A stretch of 64,000 nucleotides of DNA from Nonomuraea typhae (lineage in GTDB: Bacteria; Actinomycetota; Actinomycetes; Streptosporangiales; Streptosporangiaceae), in assembly GCF_009760925.1 (NCBI RefSeq), contig NZ_VRLV01000002.1:62001-126000 (forward strand), read 5' to 3'. Every line of letters begins with the position of its first letter. Position 1 is the stretch's first letter. The notes below the pieces were generated by a model. The model saw only the letters and a list, made by a program, of their open reading frames with translations. It was not told the DNA's origin and did no database searches. Positions 41,698 to 50,035 of this stretch are shown here, piece by piece. A program made the position numbers and the translations under genes.

Positions 41698-43853
41698 TAC
41701 TGGCACGCCTCGCAGTACTCGGGGTTCTCCAGGGAGCAGGCGACCGCTTCCTGGACGACGGCAACGGTGGTCTGCGCGATCCGGGTCGCCGGACGCGAGC
41801 GCAGGTAGTAGGTGGTCTTGATGCCCTTCTTCCAGGCATAGGCGTACATCGAGGAGAGCTTGCCGATGGTGGGCGTGGCCATGAAGAGGTTCAGCGACTG
41901 CGACTGGTCGATGTACGGCGTGCGGGCCGCGGCCAGGTCGATCAGCGCCTTCTGCGGCAGTTCCCAGGCGGTGCGGTAGAGCACCTTGAGCTCGTCGGGG
42001 ATGCCGGGGACGTCCTGGACGGAGCCGTCGGCGCGCTTGATGGCGTCGCGCATCTCCTGCGTCCAGAGGCCGCGCTCCTGCAGGTCACGCACGAGGTACC
42101 GGTTGACCTGCAGGAACTCCCCCGACAGCGTTTCGCGCTTGAAGACGTTGGACACCTGCGGCTCGATGCACTCGTAGCACCCGGCGATCGAGGCGATCGT
42201 CGCCGTGGGCGCGATGGCGATCATGAGGGAGTTGCGCAGCCCGGTCCCGGCGATCTTCGCGCGGAGCGCGTCCCAGCGCTCGGTGGCGCCGACGCCGTAG
42301 TGGTCGGGGTGGAGCACGCCCTGGGCGGCGCGGGTGTCGGCGTAGGACGGGTGCCGGCCGCGCTCGACGGCCAGATCGGCCGAGGTCGCGTACGCCGCCA
42401 GCGCGATCTCCTCGGCGATCCGGGTGGACAGCGCCAGCGCCTGCGGCGAGTCGAACGGCAGCCGCAGCGCGAAGAACACGTCGGCCAGCCCCATGACGCC
42501 GAGCCCGATCGGCCGCCACCGCTTGTTGGCCGCCTCGGCCTCGGGCGTCGGGTAGAAGCCCAGGTCGATGGTCCGGTCGAGGAAGCGTACGGCGGTGCGG
42601 GCGGTCCCGGCCAGCCGCTCCCAGTCCATGCCGGTCCCGGTGAGGTGGGCGGCCAGGTTGATCGAGCCGAGGTTGCAGACCGCCGTCTCCCCGTCGCTGG
42701 TCACCTCGAGGATCTCGGTGCACAGGTTGGACAGGTGGATGACGTTCTCCGGCCGGGCGGTCTGGTTGGAGGCCCGGTTGGCGGCGTCCTTGAAGGTCAT
42801 CCAGCCGTTGCCGGTCTGGGCGAGCGTGCGCATCATGCGGCCGTACAGGGTCCTGGCCGGGAGCTGCCGGATGGCCAGGCCCTCCGCCTCGGCGGTGCGG
42901 TAGGCGGTGTCGAACGCCTCGCCGTACAGGTCGGTGAGGTGCGGGACCGTCTTGGGGTCGAACAGCGACCACGCCTCGTCGGCCTCGACGCGGCGCATGA
43001 ACTCGTCGGGCACCCAGTTGGCGAGGTTGAGGTTGTGGGTACGGCGGGCGTCCTCGCCGGTGTTCTCCCGCAGCTCCAGGAACTCCTCGATGTCGGCGTG
43101 CCAGGTCTCCAGGTAGACGCAGGCGGCGCCCTTGCGCCGGCCGCCCTGGTTGACCGCGGCCACGGAGGAGTCCAGGGTGCGCAGCCAGGGCACAATGCCG
43201 TTGGAGTGGCCGTTGGTGCCCCTGATCAGCGAGCCGCGGGAGCGGACCCGGGTCCAGGAGACGCCGATGCCCCCGGCGTACTTGGACAGGCGGGCGACCT
43301 GCCCGTAGCGGTCGTAGATCGACTCCAGCTCGTCGCGGGGCGAGTCCAGCAGGAAGCAGGACGACAGCTGCGGGCGGCGGGCGCCGGAGTTGAACAGCGT
43401 CGGCGAGGAGGGCAGGTAGGACAGCGTGGACATCAGCGCGTACAGCTCGGCGGCCTCGGCGACCGTCTGGGACAGGCCGCAGGCGACGCGGAGCATGAAG
43501 TGCTGCGGGCGTTCGAGGACCTTGCGGGTCTCGGGGTGGCGCAGCAGGTAGCGGTCGTAGACGGTGCGCAGGCCGAAGTACTCGAACCGGCCGTCGGCCT
43601 CGGGGTCGATCAGCGCATCCAGCTCATCACGATTTTTCGCGACAAAGTCGGCGAGCTGGTCCTGGATGAGCCCGGCCGCGTGCGTGGCGGCGATGGAGTC
43701 CGAGAACGCGTGGACACCGTGGCCGGCCGCCTCGTCGGCGATCTCCTCGGCCAGCAGCCGCGCGGCCACCCGGGAGTTGGCCGGGTCGGCGATCACCCGC
43801 GCCGCCGCCTCCTCGATGGCCAGCCGCCGATCCGTCTCAACGATCTGCGTCAC
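41697..43853 (-). CDS. nrdA: Ribonucleoside-diphosphate reductase subunit alpha (class Ia)
   Basis: Seen: 718 aa from GTG 43853, set by GAGGAGT 7 nt upstream. Key blocks: SSCFLLDSP (first active-site Cys region), SKYAGGIGVSWTRVRSRGS, VIHLSNLCTEI (catalytic Cys), AIAPTATIASIAG and the C-terminal CEACQ (shuttling Cys pair). No extended N-terminal ATP-cone is evident. Known: reduces ribonucleotides to deoxyribonucleotides with NrdB and oxygen. In Streptomyces the homologous operon is repressed by adenosylcobalamin; the riboswitch here supports the same logic. Confidence 0.93.
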   Translation of the reverse strand: MTQIVETDRRLAIEEAAARVIADPANSRVAARLLAEEIADEAAGHGVHAFSDSIAATHAAGLIQDQLADFVAKNRDELDALIDPEADGRFEYFGLRTVYDRYLLRHPETRKVLERPQHFMLRVACGLSQTVAEAAELYALMSTLSYLPSSPTLFNSGARRPQLSSCFLLDSPRDELESIYDRYGQVARLSKYAGGIGVSWTRVRSRGSLIRGTNGHSNGIVPWLRTLDSSVAAVNQGGRRKGAACVYLETWHADIEEFLELRENTGEDARRTHNLNLANWVPDEFMRRVEADEAWSLFDPKTVPHLTDLYGEAFDTAYRTAEAEGLAIRQLPARTLYGRMMRTLAQTGNGWMTFKDAANRASNQTARPENVIHLSNLCTEILEVTSDGETAVCNLGSINLAAHLTGTGMDWERLAGTARTAVRFLDRTIDLGFYPTPEAEAANKRWRPIGLGVMGLADVFFALRLPFDSPQALALSTRIAEEIALAAYATSADLAVERGRHPSYADTRAAQGVLHPDHYGVGATERWDALRAKIAGTGLRNSLMIAIAPTATIASIAGCYECIEPQVSNVFKRETLSGEFLQVNRYLVRDLQERGLWTQEMRDAIKRADGSVQDVPGIPDELKVLYRTAWELPQKALIDLAAARTPYIDQSQSLNLFMATPTIGKLSSMYAYAWKKGIKTTYYLRSRPATRIAQTTVAVVQEAVACSLENPEYCEACQ

Positions 43854-43980
43854 GTGCAACACTCCTCGCGAGCGAGCTATCCCCCTGCGAGGGCACGCGA
43901 GAGCGCACACGGCAAAGTACAGACCCCCGGCCGCGCAGCCCCCGGGCCCTCCCTCGAGGCCCATGGACAAGACAACCGCT

Positions 43981-44152
43981 GGCAGGTCTTCGGGCTCGCG
44001 GGCGTCTCAACGCGTGAGTCCTACTGGCCGTCGCTTCCCGGACATGCGTCCAGTGCTCGATGACGGCGGTCGTTCCCGCTTACCGCTGCGGGGCAGCCCT
44101 GGAATCACACCAGGTTCCCTTTTGCTCCGCCCCCGCGGGGGCGAACCAGCGA
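43981..44152 (-). promoter_or_regulatory. Adenosylcobalamin riboswitch upstream of nrdAB
   Basis: On the minus strand the leader contains GGGAACCTGGTG and ATTCCAGGGCTGCCCCGC then AGCGGTAAGCGG, the conserved core of the cobalamin element, followed by AGCGACGGCCAGTAGG (B12-box-like) and the closing GAAGACCTGCC. It lies 128 nt upstream of nrdA and the order matches the AdoCbl riboswitch. A TAGGAT box at about 44167-44162 with TTGCGG 16 bp upstream could be its promoter, within the 3' end region of the next gene. Repression by B12 is inferred. Confidence 0.9.
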
Positions 44153-44189
44153 CAGTGCAGGATCCTACATCTAGTGGCCGATCCCGCAA

Positions 44190-45116
44190 CTATCCCCGGT
44201 ATGTTGTGCTCGGCGTGTCGAGCATGCCCAGCTCGCGCAGGACTTTCCTGGTGCGCTCCCCCTCGGTGGCCAGCCACGTGGCGAAGCCGTCGCCGGTCAG
44301 CGGGATGGTCTCCCAGCCGCGGTCGCGGCACGCCTGCGCCCACGGCGCCGACCCGATCGCCTCCTCCACCACGCGTACGGCCGCGCCGCGCCGGTCACCG
44401 GTCATCGCGGGGCCGACCACCGCGCACCAGTCGGCGAAGTCGATCCGGACCCCGCACTCCAGCAGCGTCGGCGCGTCGAGGCCGGGTACCCGGGCGGCCG
44501 AGGAGACGGCCAGCACCCGCACCTTGCCCGAGTCGACGCGCGGGCGCCAGTCGTGCAGCCGGCCCGCGGCTGCGGCGACCTTGCCGCCCAGCATGGCCGC
44601 GGCGGCCTCGGCGGCTCCCGGGTACCCGGTGTAGTCGATCTTCCGGACGTCGGCGCCGAGCCCCTGGGCGATCAGGCCGAACAGCAGGTGGTCGGGCTCG
44701 CCCAGCGGCCCGCCGGCCAGGTAGGTGCGCTCCGGCCGGGCCAGGAGGTGGGCGGCGAAGGCCGCGAAGTCGGGCAGGCGCGAGCCGGCCGGCACGAACA
44801 CGGCCTCGGTGTGGCCGGTGAGCCTGGCCAGCGGGGTGCTGCTCAGGTGCAGGGGGCGCAGGCCGCTCATCTCGCCGGCGGCCAGCGCGGCCAGGCCGGT
44901 GACGGTGAGCGTGGTGGCGCCGCCGGTGCCGGTCACGGGGTGGCCGGTCCTGCGCAGGGTGCGATAGAGGGCCTGGGCGACCGGGGACCAGCGTTCACCG
45001 GCGGGCAGGACCGAGATGGTGCCGAGATCGCCGGCCGTACCGCTGCGCGCGGTGCCGCATCCGGCCGCGCAGGCCGCCACGCCGAGCCCGAGTGCGAAGA
45101 ACCGCCGGCGACGCAT
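44190..45116 (-). CDS. TctC/Bug-type tripartite tricarboxylate substrate-binding lipoprotein
   Basis: Seen: 308 aa from ATG 45116, chosen because GGAGGGGG lies just upstream. Signal with twin-Arg run RRRRFF and lipobox CAAGCG (Cys about 20). The mature part has YLAGGPLGEPDHLLFGLIAQGLGADVRKIDYTGYPGAAEAAAAMLGGKV, the Bug/TctC pattern, and VRVLAVSSAARVPGLDAPTLLE. Known: binds small carboxylates for TctAB or signalling. No TctA or TctB gene is adjacent, so it is an orphan binding protein. Confidence 0.8.
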   Translation of the reverse strand: MRRRRFFALGLGVAACAAGCGTARSGTAGDLGTISVLPAGERWSPVAQALYRTLRRTGHPVTGTGGATTLTVTGLAALAAGEMSGLRPLHLSSTPLARLTGHTEAVFVPAGSRLPDFAAFAAHLLARPERTYLAGGPLGEPDHLLFGLIAQGLGADVRKIDYTGYPGAAEAAAAMLGGKVAAAAGRLHDWRPRVDSGKVRVLAVSSAARVPGLDAPTLLECGVRIDFADWCAVVGPAMTGDRRGAAVRVVEEAIGSAPWAQACRDRGWETIPLTGDGFATWLATEGERTRKVLRELGMLDTPSTTYRG

Positions 45117-45215
45117 GGCGCCCCCTCCCCCGAGCTCCGCGAGCTCCGCCAGATCCCCCATTACCTCAGGTTATTGACAGATCACACCGTGTTACACATC
45201 GGGGGGTACTCTTCG

Positions 45216-45797
45216 CTATTCCGGCGGCTCATCCGCGGGCAGCGCGAAGAGCCTGATGTACATCGGCCGGGCGTCCGGCGGCGCGTCGGAGGCGCGGTGG
45301 CTGTACTTGAACAGCAGCGCGATGTACTCCTCGAAGAACGCCTCGAACTCCCGCCTGGTCATGCGGCCGAAGCCGCGCGAGGCTTTGGCCCAGTCGGGGT
45401 CGCGCCGGTAGGCGGCCGGGAAGCTCTCGAGGAGGCGGCGGTCCTCGTCCATCCCGATGCGGTGGAACTCCTGCAGCACCGCCCGCGCGGCCGGATCGAC
45501 CCGGCCGAAGTCGGGCGTGCGGATGTCGCGCGGCCCCTCCACCCTGCGCCACCAGCGCTCGCGGCCGGTCGAGCGCTCCGGGATCTCCTCGATGAAGCCG
45601 TACTTCTCGAGCTGGCGCAGGTGGTAGCTGGTGGTGCCGGTCTTGGCGCCGAGCAGCTCGCCCAGCGTGGTGGAGGTGGCCGGGCCGTGCACGTTCAGGT
45701 GCGTGAGCATGGCCCGGCGCATCGGGTGGGCGAGCGCCTTCAGCCGCTCCGGATCGTCGAGGTACAGCGGCGGCTCATCCTTCATGAGGACGAGCAT
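45216..45797 (-). CDS. ArsR-type winged-helix regulator
   Basis: Seen: 193 aa from ATG 45797 (ATG 45785 is a second option; GGGAG precedes the first). HTH at about 15-75: PERLKALAHPMRRAMLTHL, TTLGELLGAKTGTTSYHLRQLEKYGFIEE, an ArsR/HTH_20-type fold with C-terminal sensor RDPDWAKASRGFGRMTRREFEAFFEEYIALL. Divergent from the hydrolase at 45865, over two TCTGCAGA palindromes. Ligand unknown. Confidence 0.85.
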   Translation of the reverse strand: MLVLMKDEPPLYLDDPERLKALAHPMRRAMLTHLNVHGPATSTTLGELLGAKTGTTSYHLRQLEKYGFIEEIPERSTGRERWWRRVEGPRDIRTPDFGRVDPAARAVLQEFHRIGMDEDRRLLESFPAAYRRDPDWAKASRGFGRMTRREFEAFFEEYIALLFKYSHRASDAPPDARPMYIRLFALPADEPPE

Positions 45798-45814
45798 AGT
45801 TCTCCCGGAGGATT

Positions 45815-45850
45815 TCTGCAGACATCTCTTTGCCGACACTTCTCTGCAGA
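45815..45850. promoter_or_regulatory. Paired TCTGCAGA palindromes in the divergent gap
   Basis: The perfect palindrome TCTGCAGA occurs at 45815-45822 and 45843-45850, centres 28 bp apart, between the ArsR-type regulator (45797) and the hydrolase (45865). The first is followed by CAT, the second by CTAT. Likely a dimer-of-dimers operator for the regulator. Confidence 0.6.
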
Positions 45851-45864
45851 CTATCTTCGGCGGC

Positions 45865-47241
45865 ATGAGACGAACCTTGACCGTCCTGATCGCACTGATC
45901 TGCTCGTTCCTGCCCGCCGCCCCGGCGCTGGCCGCCGACGAGCTGCGCAGCGCCGAGGTCACCTTCCGCGGCGGCGGCGGGCTGGAACTGCGCGGCACCG
46001 TCCTCACCCCCGCCGGCGCGACCGGCCCCCTGCCCGGCATGGTGCTGGTGCACGGCTCCGGCGCCGGGACGCCGCGGGCCAAGCTGCGGACCGAGGCCGA
46101 GGCGTTCGCCCGGCAGGGCATGGCGGTGCTGATCTACGACAAGCGGGCCGAGGGCTACTCGCTGACCCGCCGCGACTACGGCGAGCTGGCCGACGACGCG
46201 CTCGCCGCGCACGCCGCGCTGCGCTCGTCCCCCGGCGTGGCCCCCGACAAGGTGGGCATCTGGGGCCTCAGCGAGGGCGGCTGGGTCGCGCCGCTGGCCG
46301 CCTCACGCTCGAAGCAGGTGGCGTTCGTGGTGATCGTCGGCGGCAATGCCATGGAACCCCTGCGCCAGCAGACCTGGGCCGTCGCCGCCGGGCTGCGCAA
46401 GGCCGGAGTGACCGGGCAGGTGCCCGACCGCGGCGTCCCCGCCTTCTACCGGTTCCTCGCCGGCGCCGGGATGTTCCCCATGCCCTGGCACGACGCGCAA
46501 GCCGTACTCGCGAAGGTGGGCCAGCCGATGCTCGGCATCTGGGGCGCCCACGACCTGCTCACCCCGCCGCAGGAGACCCCGGGCCTGCTCGCCCGCGGCC
46601 TGAAGCACGACCGCTACACGCTGCGCTACTTCCCCGGCGCCGACCACGCCGCCCACCTCACCTTCGACGGCGGCGTGACCCGCGACCCGCGCCTGGCCCC
46701 CGGATACCCGGAGGCCGTCGGGACCTGGGTCAAGCGCGTCACCTCCGGCGACCTGCCCAGCGCCGAGACCGTCGGCGACCTGCCCCGGCAGGCGTCCCTG
46801 ACCGTGCCGGTGCCGCCCGCGGCGTTCTGGGAGTCGGCGTTCGTGCAGGTGCTGGCGCTGGTGGTGTTCCTCGTGGCCTTCGCCGGCTACCCGGTGTGGG
46901 CGCTGGTCCGGCGCGTGCGCGGGCGCAGCGTGCAAGGGGTCTGGCCGGCCCGGGTGCTGGCCCTGGGGGCGCCGCTGTCCGCCTTCGGGGCGGTCGCGTA
47001 CCTGATGTACTCGGTGATCAGCGGCGGAAAGCTGGCCTCCCCCGGTCCGGTGGTGGCCGGGCGCCCGGTGATCTGGCTCCTGTTCCAGGTCCTGGCCGTG
47101 GCCGCGCTGGTGGCCGCCGCGTTCCTGGTGCCGGTGGCGCGCCGGGCGCGCAGGTCCGAGCGGGTACGGCTCGGCGCCCTGCTGACCGGCGCCGTGGTCT
47201 TCCTGCTCTGGGCGCTGTACTGGGGCGTCCTGCTGCCGTGA
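45865..47241 (+). CDS. Secreted/membrane-anchored alpha/beta hydrolase
   Basis: Seen: 458 aa from ATG 45865. Signal peptide MRRTLTVLIALICSFLPAAPALA. The catalytic domain has LVHGSGAGTPRAKLRTEAEAFA (oxyanion HGSG), GIWGLSEGGWVAPLAA (nucleophile GLSEGG), the acid region GAHDLLTP and PGADHAAHL with the catalytic His. The C-terminal 130 residues hold three or four membrane segments (VLALVVFLVAFAGYPVWAL, ALGAPLSAFGAVAYL and so on). An extracytoplasmic esterase/peptidase-like enzyme anchored at the membrane is inferred. Divergent from the ArsR-type regulator. Confidence 0.82.
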   Translation: MRRTLTVLIALICSFLPAAPALAADELRSAEVTFRGGGGLELRGTVLTPAGATGPLPGMVLVHGSGAGTPRAKLRTEAEAFARQGMAVLIYDKRAEGYSLTRRDYGELADDALAAHAALRSSPGVAPDKVGIWGLSEGGWVAPLAASRSKQVAFVVIVGGNAMEPLRQQTWAVAAGLRKAGVTGQVPDRGVPAFYRFLAGAGMFPMPWHDAQAVLAKVGQPMLGIWGAHDLLTPPQETPGLLARGLKHDRYTLRYFPGADHAAHLTFDGGVTRDPRLAPGYPEAVGTWVKRVTSGDLPSAETVGDLPRQASLTVPVPPAAFWESAFVQVLALVVFLVAFAGYPVWALVRRVRGRSVQGVWPARVLALGAPLSAFGAVAYLMYSVISGGKLASPGPVVAGRPVIWLLFQVLAVAALVAAAFLVPVARRARRSERVRLGALLTGAVVFLLWALYWGVLLP

Positions 47242-47248
47242 GGCTGCG

Positions 47249-47662
47249 TCAGGCGGGGTCCGGCTTTCGCGCGACACCCGCCCGCAGGTAGGGCGGCAGC
47301 CGTACCTCGCCCACGGCTCCGCCGGCCGACGAGCGCCGGTAGACGTTCTTGGCCTCCTCCTCCGCCTCTGTCTCACCCAGCGTCGGCACCGCGTGGGTGA
47401 GCGCGAGGTAACTCCCGGGGGCCAGCGCCTCCCGCACCCGGGCCAGCGCCCCGGCCGGGTCGGCGGCGTCCTGGACGAAGTGCAGGATCGACACCTGCAG
47501 CACCGCCACCGGCTCGTCGAAGTCCAGGAACCCGGTCACCCCGGGGCTGGTCAGGTACTCCTCCGGGCGGATCTCGTGCACGTTGCCCTGCGTGGGCAGG
47601 CCGCTGCCCAGGTCGAGGAACTGCCGGATCCCCGCCCCGGTCAGGCTGCGCACCACCCGCAT
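47249..47662 (-). pseudogene. Internally deleted SAM methyltransferase (Methyltransf_19/DUF574 type)
   Basis: Seen: 137 codons. VRSLTGAGIRQFLDLGSGLPTQGNVHEI matches the GIRQFLDIGTGLPT start of the actinobacterial S-adenosyl methyltransferase (DUF574) family, and VAVLQVSILHFVQDAADPAGALARVREALAPGSYLALTHAVPT matches the later block. The VVYVDNDPVVLxHARALL and DxRDP segments that normally lie between them are missing: NVHEI joins directly to RPEEYL. The family N-terminus (about 60 aa) and C-terminal 50 aa are also gone. The reading frame stays open, but a working SAM pocket is unlikely. Confidence 0.65.
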
Positions 47663-47722
47663 GCGACAGTTGGGCTCATGGGGCGGCGTGTGACAAACGA
47701 CAGGCGCCCGCCCGGCTAGCGC

Positions 47723-49543
47723 CTACTCCACCGTCACGCTCTTGGCCAGGTTGCGTGGCTTGTCCACGTCCCGCTCCAGTGCCACCGCCGCGTGGTAGGC
47801 CAGCAGTTGCAGCGGAATCGTCAGCAGAATCGGGTCCAGCTCGATCTCGTTCTTGGGCACCACGATCACGTCGTCGGCCAGCTTGGCCTCGGGCTCGCGG
47901 TGGCCGATCATGAGCACGTTTCCGCCCCGGGTGCGGATCTCGCCGAGCGTGGTGAGGTTCTTGTCCAGCAGTTCGTCGTCGGGCACGACCGCGACCGTCG
48001 GCATCTCGGGGCCGATCAGCGCCAGGGGGCCGTGCTTGAGTTCGCTGGCCGGGTATGCCTCGGCGTGGATGTAGGAGATCTCCTTGAGCTTCTGCGCCCC
48101 CTCGCGGGCGACGGGGTAGCCGCGCACCCGGCCGACGAACATCAGCGACGGGTGGGTGGCGTACTTGCGGGCGAGTTCGCGGATGCGGTCGCCCTGCTTG
48201 AGGATCTCCTCGATCTGGTCGGGGAGTTTGGCCAGGCCGTCCACGATGCGGCGGCCGTCGGCGGGCGAGAGGTCGTGGACGCGGCCGAAGTGCAGGGCGA
48301 GCAGGGCGAAGGCGACGGCGGTGGAGGTGAACGCCTTGGTGGAGGCGACGGAGACCTCGGGTCCGGCGTGCAGGTAGATGCCGCCGTCCACCTCGCGGGC
48401 GATGGCGCTGCCGACGGCGTTGACGATGCCGATGACGCGGCCGCCCTTGCGCTTGAGCTCCTGGACGGCGGCCAGCGTGTCGTAGGTCTCCCCGGACTGG
48501 CTGATCGCTACGTAGAGGGTGTCGGGGTCGACCACCGGGTTGCGGTAGCGGAACTCCGAGGCGGGCTCGGCGTCGGCGGGGATGCGGGCGAGCTCCTCGA
48601 TGAGCTGGGCGCCGATCTGGCCGGAGTAGTAGGCGGAGCCGCAGCCGATGATCTTGACGCGGCGGAAGGAGCGGGTGGCGCGGGCGTCCATGTTGAGGCC
48701 GCCCAGGTGGGCGATGTGGAAGCGGTCGTCGAGGCGGCCGCGCAGGGTGCGGGCGACGGTCTCGGGCTGCTCGGAGATCTCCTTGAGCAGGTAGTGCTCG
48801 TAGCCGCCGGTGTCGTAGTGGCCGGCCTCGACGTCGACGGTCAGCGGCTCCTTGGCGGTCTCCAGGCCGCCGCTGGCGAAGGTGTGGAAGCCGTCGGCCT
48901 TCAGCACGGCCAGTTCGCCGTCCTCCAGGTGGACGACCTGGCGGGTGTAGCGGACCAGGGCGGCGACGTCGGAGGCGGCGAACATCTCCTTCTCGCCGAT
49001 GCCGAGCACGATCGGGCTGCCGTTGCGGGCCACGACGACCTCGCCGGGCCGTTCGGCGTCGATGACGGCGATGCCGTACGTGCCGACGACGCTCTTCAGC
49101 GCCTTCCTGACCGCTTCCTCCAGGCTGGCGGTCTCCTCGACGGTGCGGGCGATCATGTGGGCCAGCGTCTCGGTGTCGGTCTCGGACTTGAAGACGACGC
49201 CGTCGGCTTCGAGTTTGGCGCGCAGTTCGGTGGCGTTCTCGATGATGCCGTTGTGGACGACGGCGATGCGCTCGTCGGCGGACAGGTGCGGGTGGGCGTT
49301 CTCGTCGCTGGGCACGCCGTGGGTGGCCCACCGCGTGTGACCGATGCCGAGCGTCCCCTTGAAGCGCGCGGGTACGGCTTTCGCCAGGTCGGCGACCCGG
49401 CCCTTGACCTTGCGGACCTTGAGCCCCTTGCTGGACACGACGACTCCGGCCGAGTCGTAGCCCCGATACTCCAGCCGCTGGAGGCCCTCCAGCAGGATGG
49501 GGGCGGCGTCCTTCGGCCCAACGTAGGCGACAATTCCGCACAT
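47723..49543 (-). CDS. glmS: Glutamine--fructose-6-phosphate aminotransferase (isomerising)
   Basis: Seen: 606 aa, standard length. Cys2 of MCGIVAYVG is the glutaminase nucleophile. LEYRGYDSAGV and LGIGHTRWATHG follow. The two SIS isomerase domains have IGCGSAYYSGQIGAQ and YVAISQSGETYDTLAA, then FVGRVRGYPVAREGAQKLKEISYIHAEAYPASELKHGPLAL, ending LAKSVTVE. Known: makes glucosamine-6-phosphate, first step to UDP-GlcNAc for the cell wall. ATG 49543 follows AGGAGAGGA. A 95-aa gene ends 15 bp upstream of it. Confidence 0.96.
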   Translation of the reverse strand: MCGIVAYVGPKDAAPILLEGLQRLEYRGYDSAGVVVSSKGLKVRKVKGRVADLAKAVPARFKGTLGIGHTRWATHGVPSDENAHPHLSADERIAVVHNGIIENATELRAKLEADGVVFKSETDTETLAHMIARTVEETASLEEAVRKALKSVVGTYGIAVIDAERPGEVVVARNGSPIVLGIGEKEMFAASDVAALVRYTRQVVHLEDGELAVLKADGFHTFASGGLETAKEPLTVDVEAGHYDTGGYEHYLLKEISEQPETVARTLRGRLDDRFHIAHLGGLNMDARATRSFRRVKIIGCGSAYYSGQIGAQLIEELARIPADAEPASEFRYRNPVVDPDTLYVAISQSGETYDTLAAVQELKRKGGRVIGIVNAVGSAIAREVDGGIYLHAGPEVSVASTKAFTSTAVAFALLALHFGRVHDLSPADGRRIVDGLAKLPDQIEEILKQGDRIRELARKYATHPSLMFVGRVRGYPVAREGAQKLKEISYIHAEAYPASELKHGPLALIGPEMPTVAVVPDDELLDKNLTTLGEIRTRGGNVLMIGHREPEAKLADDVIVVPKNEIELDPILLTIPLQLLAYHAAVALERDVDKPRNLAKSVTVE

Positions 49544-49558
49544 AACCGACGTCCTCTC

Positions 49559-49846
49559 CTAGCCGTACACGATGCGGCGCAGCTGTCGCAGGGACAGCTC
49601 CGGGGCCGCGACCCGGCGTCCGGGCAGTTCCGCGGCGATCCTGGGGAAGATCTCGTCGTTCGTCAGGCCGCGGGCCTTCAGTTCGCCGTGGCGCCGCCGT
49701 ACGAACTCCTCGACCGGCTCGGAGAAGTACGCCAGCACGTCGGCGATCACCCGCGCCGCCTCACCGGGACCCAGCGGGCTGGTTCTGGTCAGGTGCGCGA
49801 TGAGCTCTTCGTAGGGATGCCGTGCCATGGACACAGTCGAGGACAT
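49559..49846 (-). CDS. Small conserved hypothetical upstream of glmS
   Basis: Seen: 95 aa from ATG 49846 (ATG 49828 is another possible start). Sequence is helical and charged: RHPYEELIAHLTRTSPLGPGEAARVIADVLAYFSEPVEEFVRRRHGELKARGLTNDEIF, ending RQLRRIVYG. No signal or membrane segment. No family recognised. It ends 15 bp before the glmS start in the same direction, so the two are likely co-transcribed. Confidence 0.6.
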   Translation of the reverse strand: MSSTVSMARHPYEELIAHLTRTSPLGPGEAARVIADVLAYFSEPVEEFVRRRHGELKARGLTNDEIFPRIAAELPGRRVAAPELSLRQLRRIVYG

Positions 49847-49873
49847 TACGCATCTGGAGCGGGTTCAAACAAC

Positions 49874-49897
49874 TTCCTGCCCGAAATCGGGCAGGAA
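49874..49897. promoter_or_regulatory. Near-perfect 24-bp palindrome
   Basis: TTCCTGCCCGA (49874-49884) and TCGGGCAGGAA (49887-49897) are exact inverted copies around AA, in the divergent gap between the 95-aa gene/glmS and the amidase. A hairpin or regulator site; the adjacent cell-wall genes on both sides make a shared operator plausible. Confidence 0.6.
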
Positions 49898-50035
49898 TCC
49901 ACGCTTTCTGGACTGATCTTTGCTGACGATCCCCCGAAATCGGACCACATTCGCATCACACACCCCGGGTGACACTCTTCTCACAGGGCATGATTACTCT
50001 ATGTAGCTCTATGCTGCCTTTCCGTGGGAGTTGTC

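Noticed and set aside
44553-47291. A 912-codon plus-strand frame
   Set aside because: It crosses the TctC and ArsR genes antisense and reads the hydrolase in the wrong frame.
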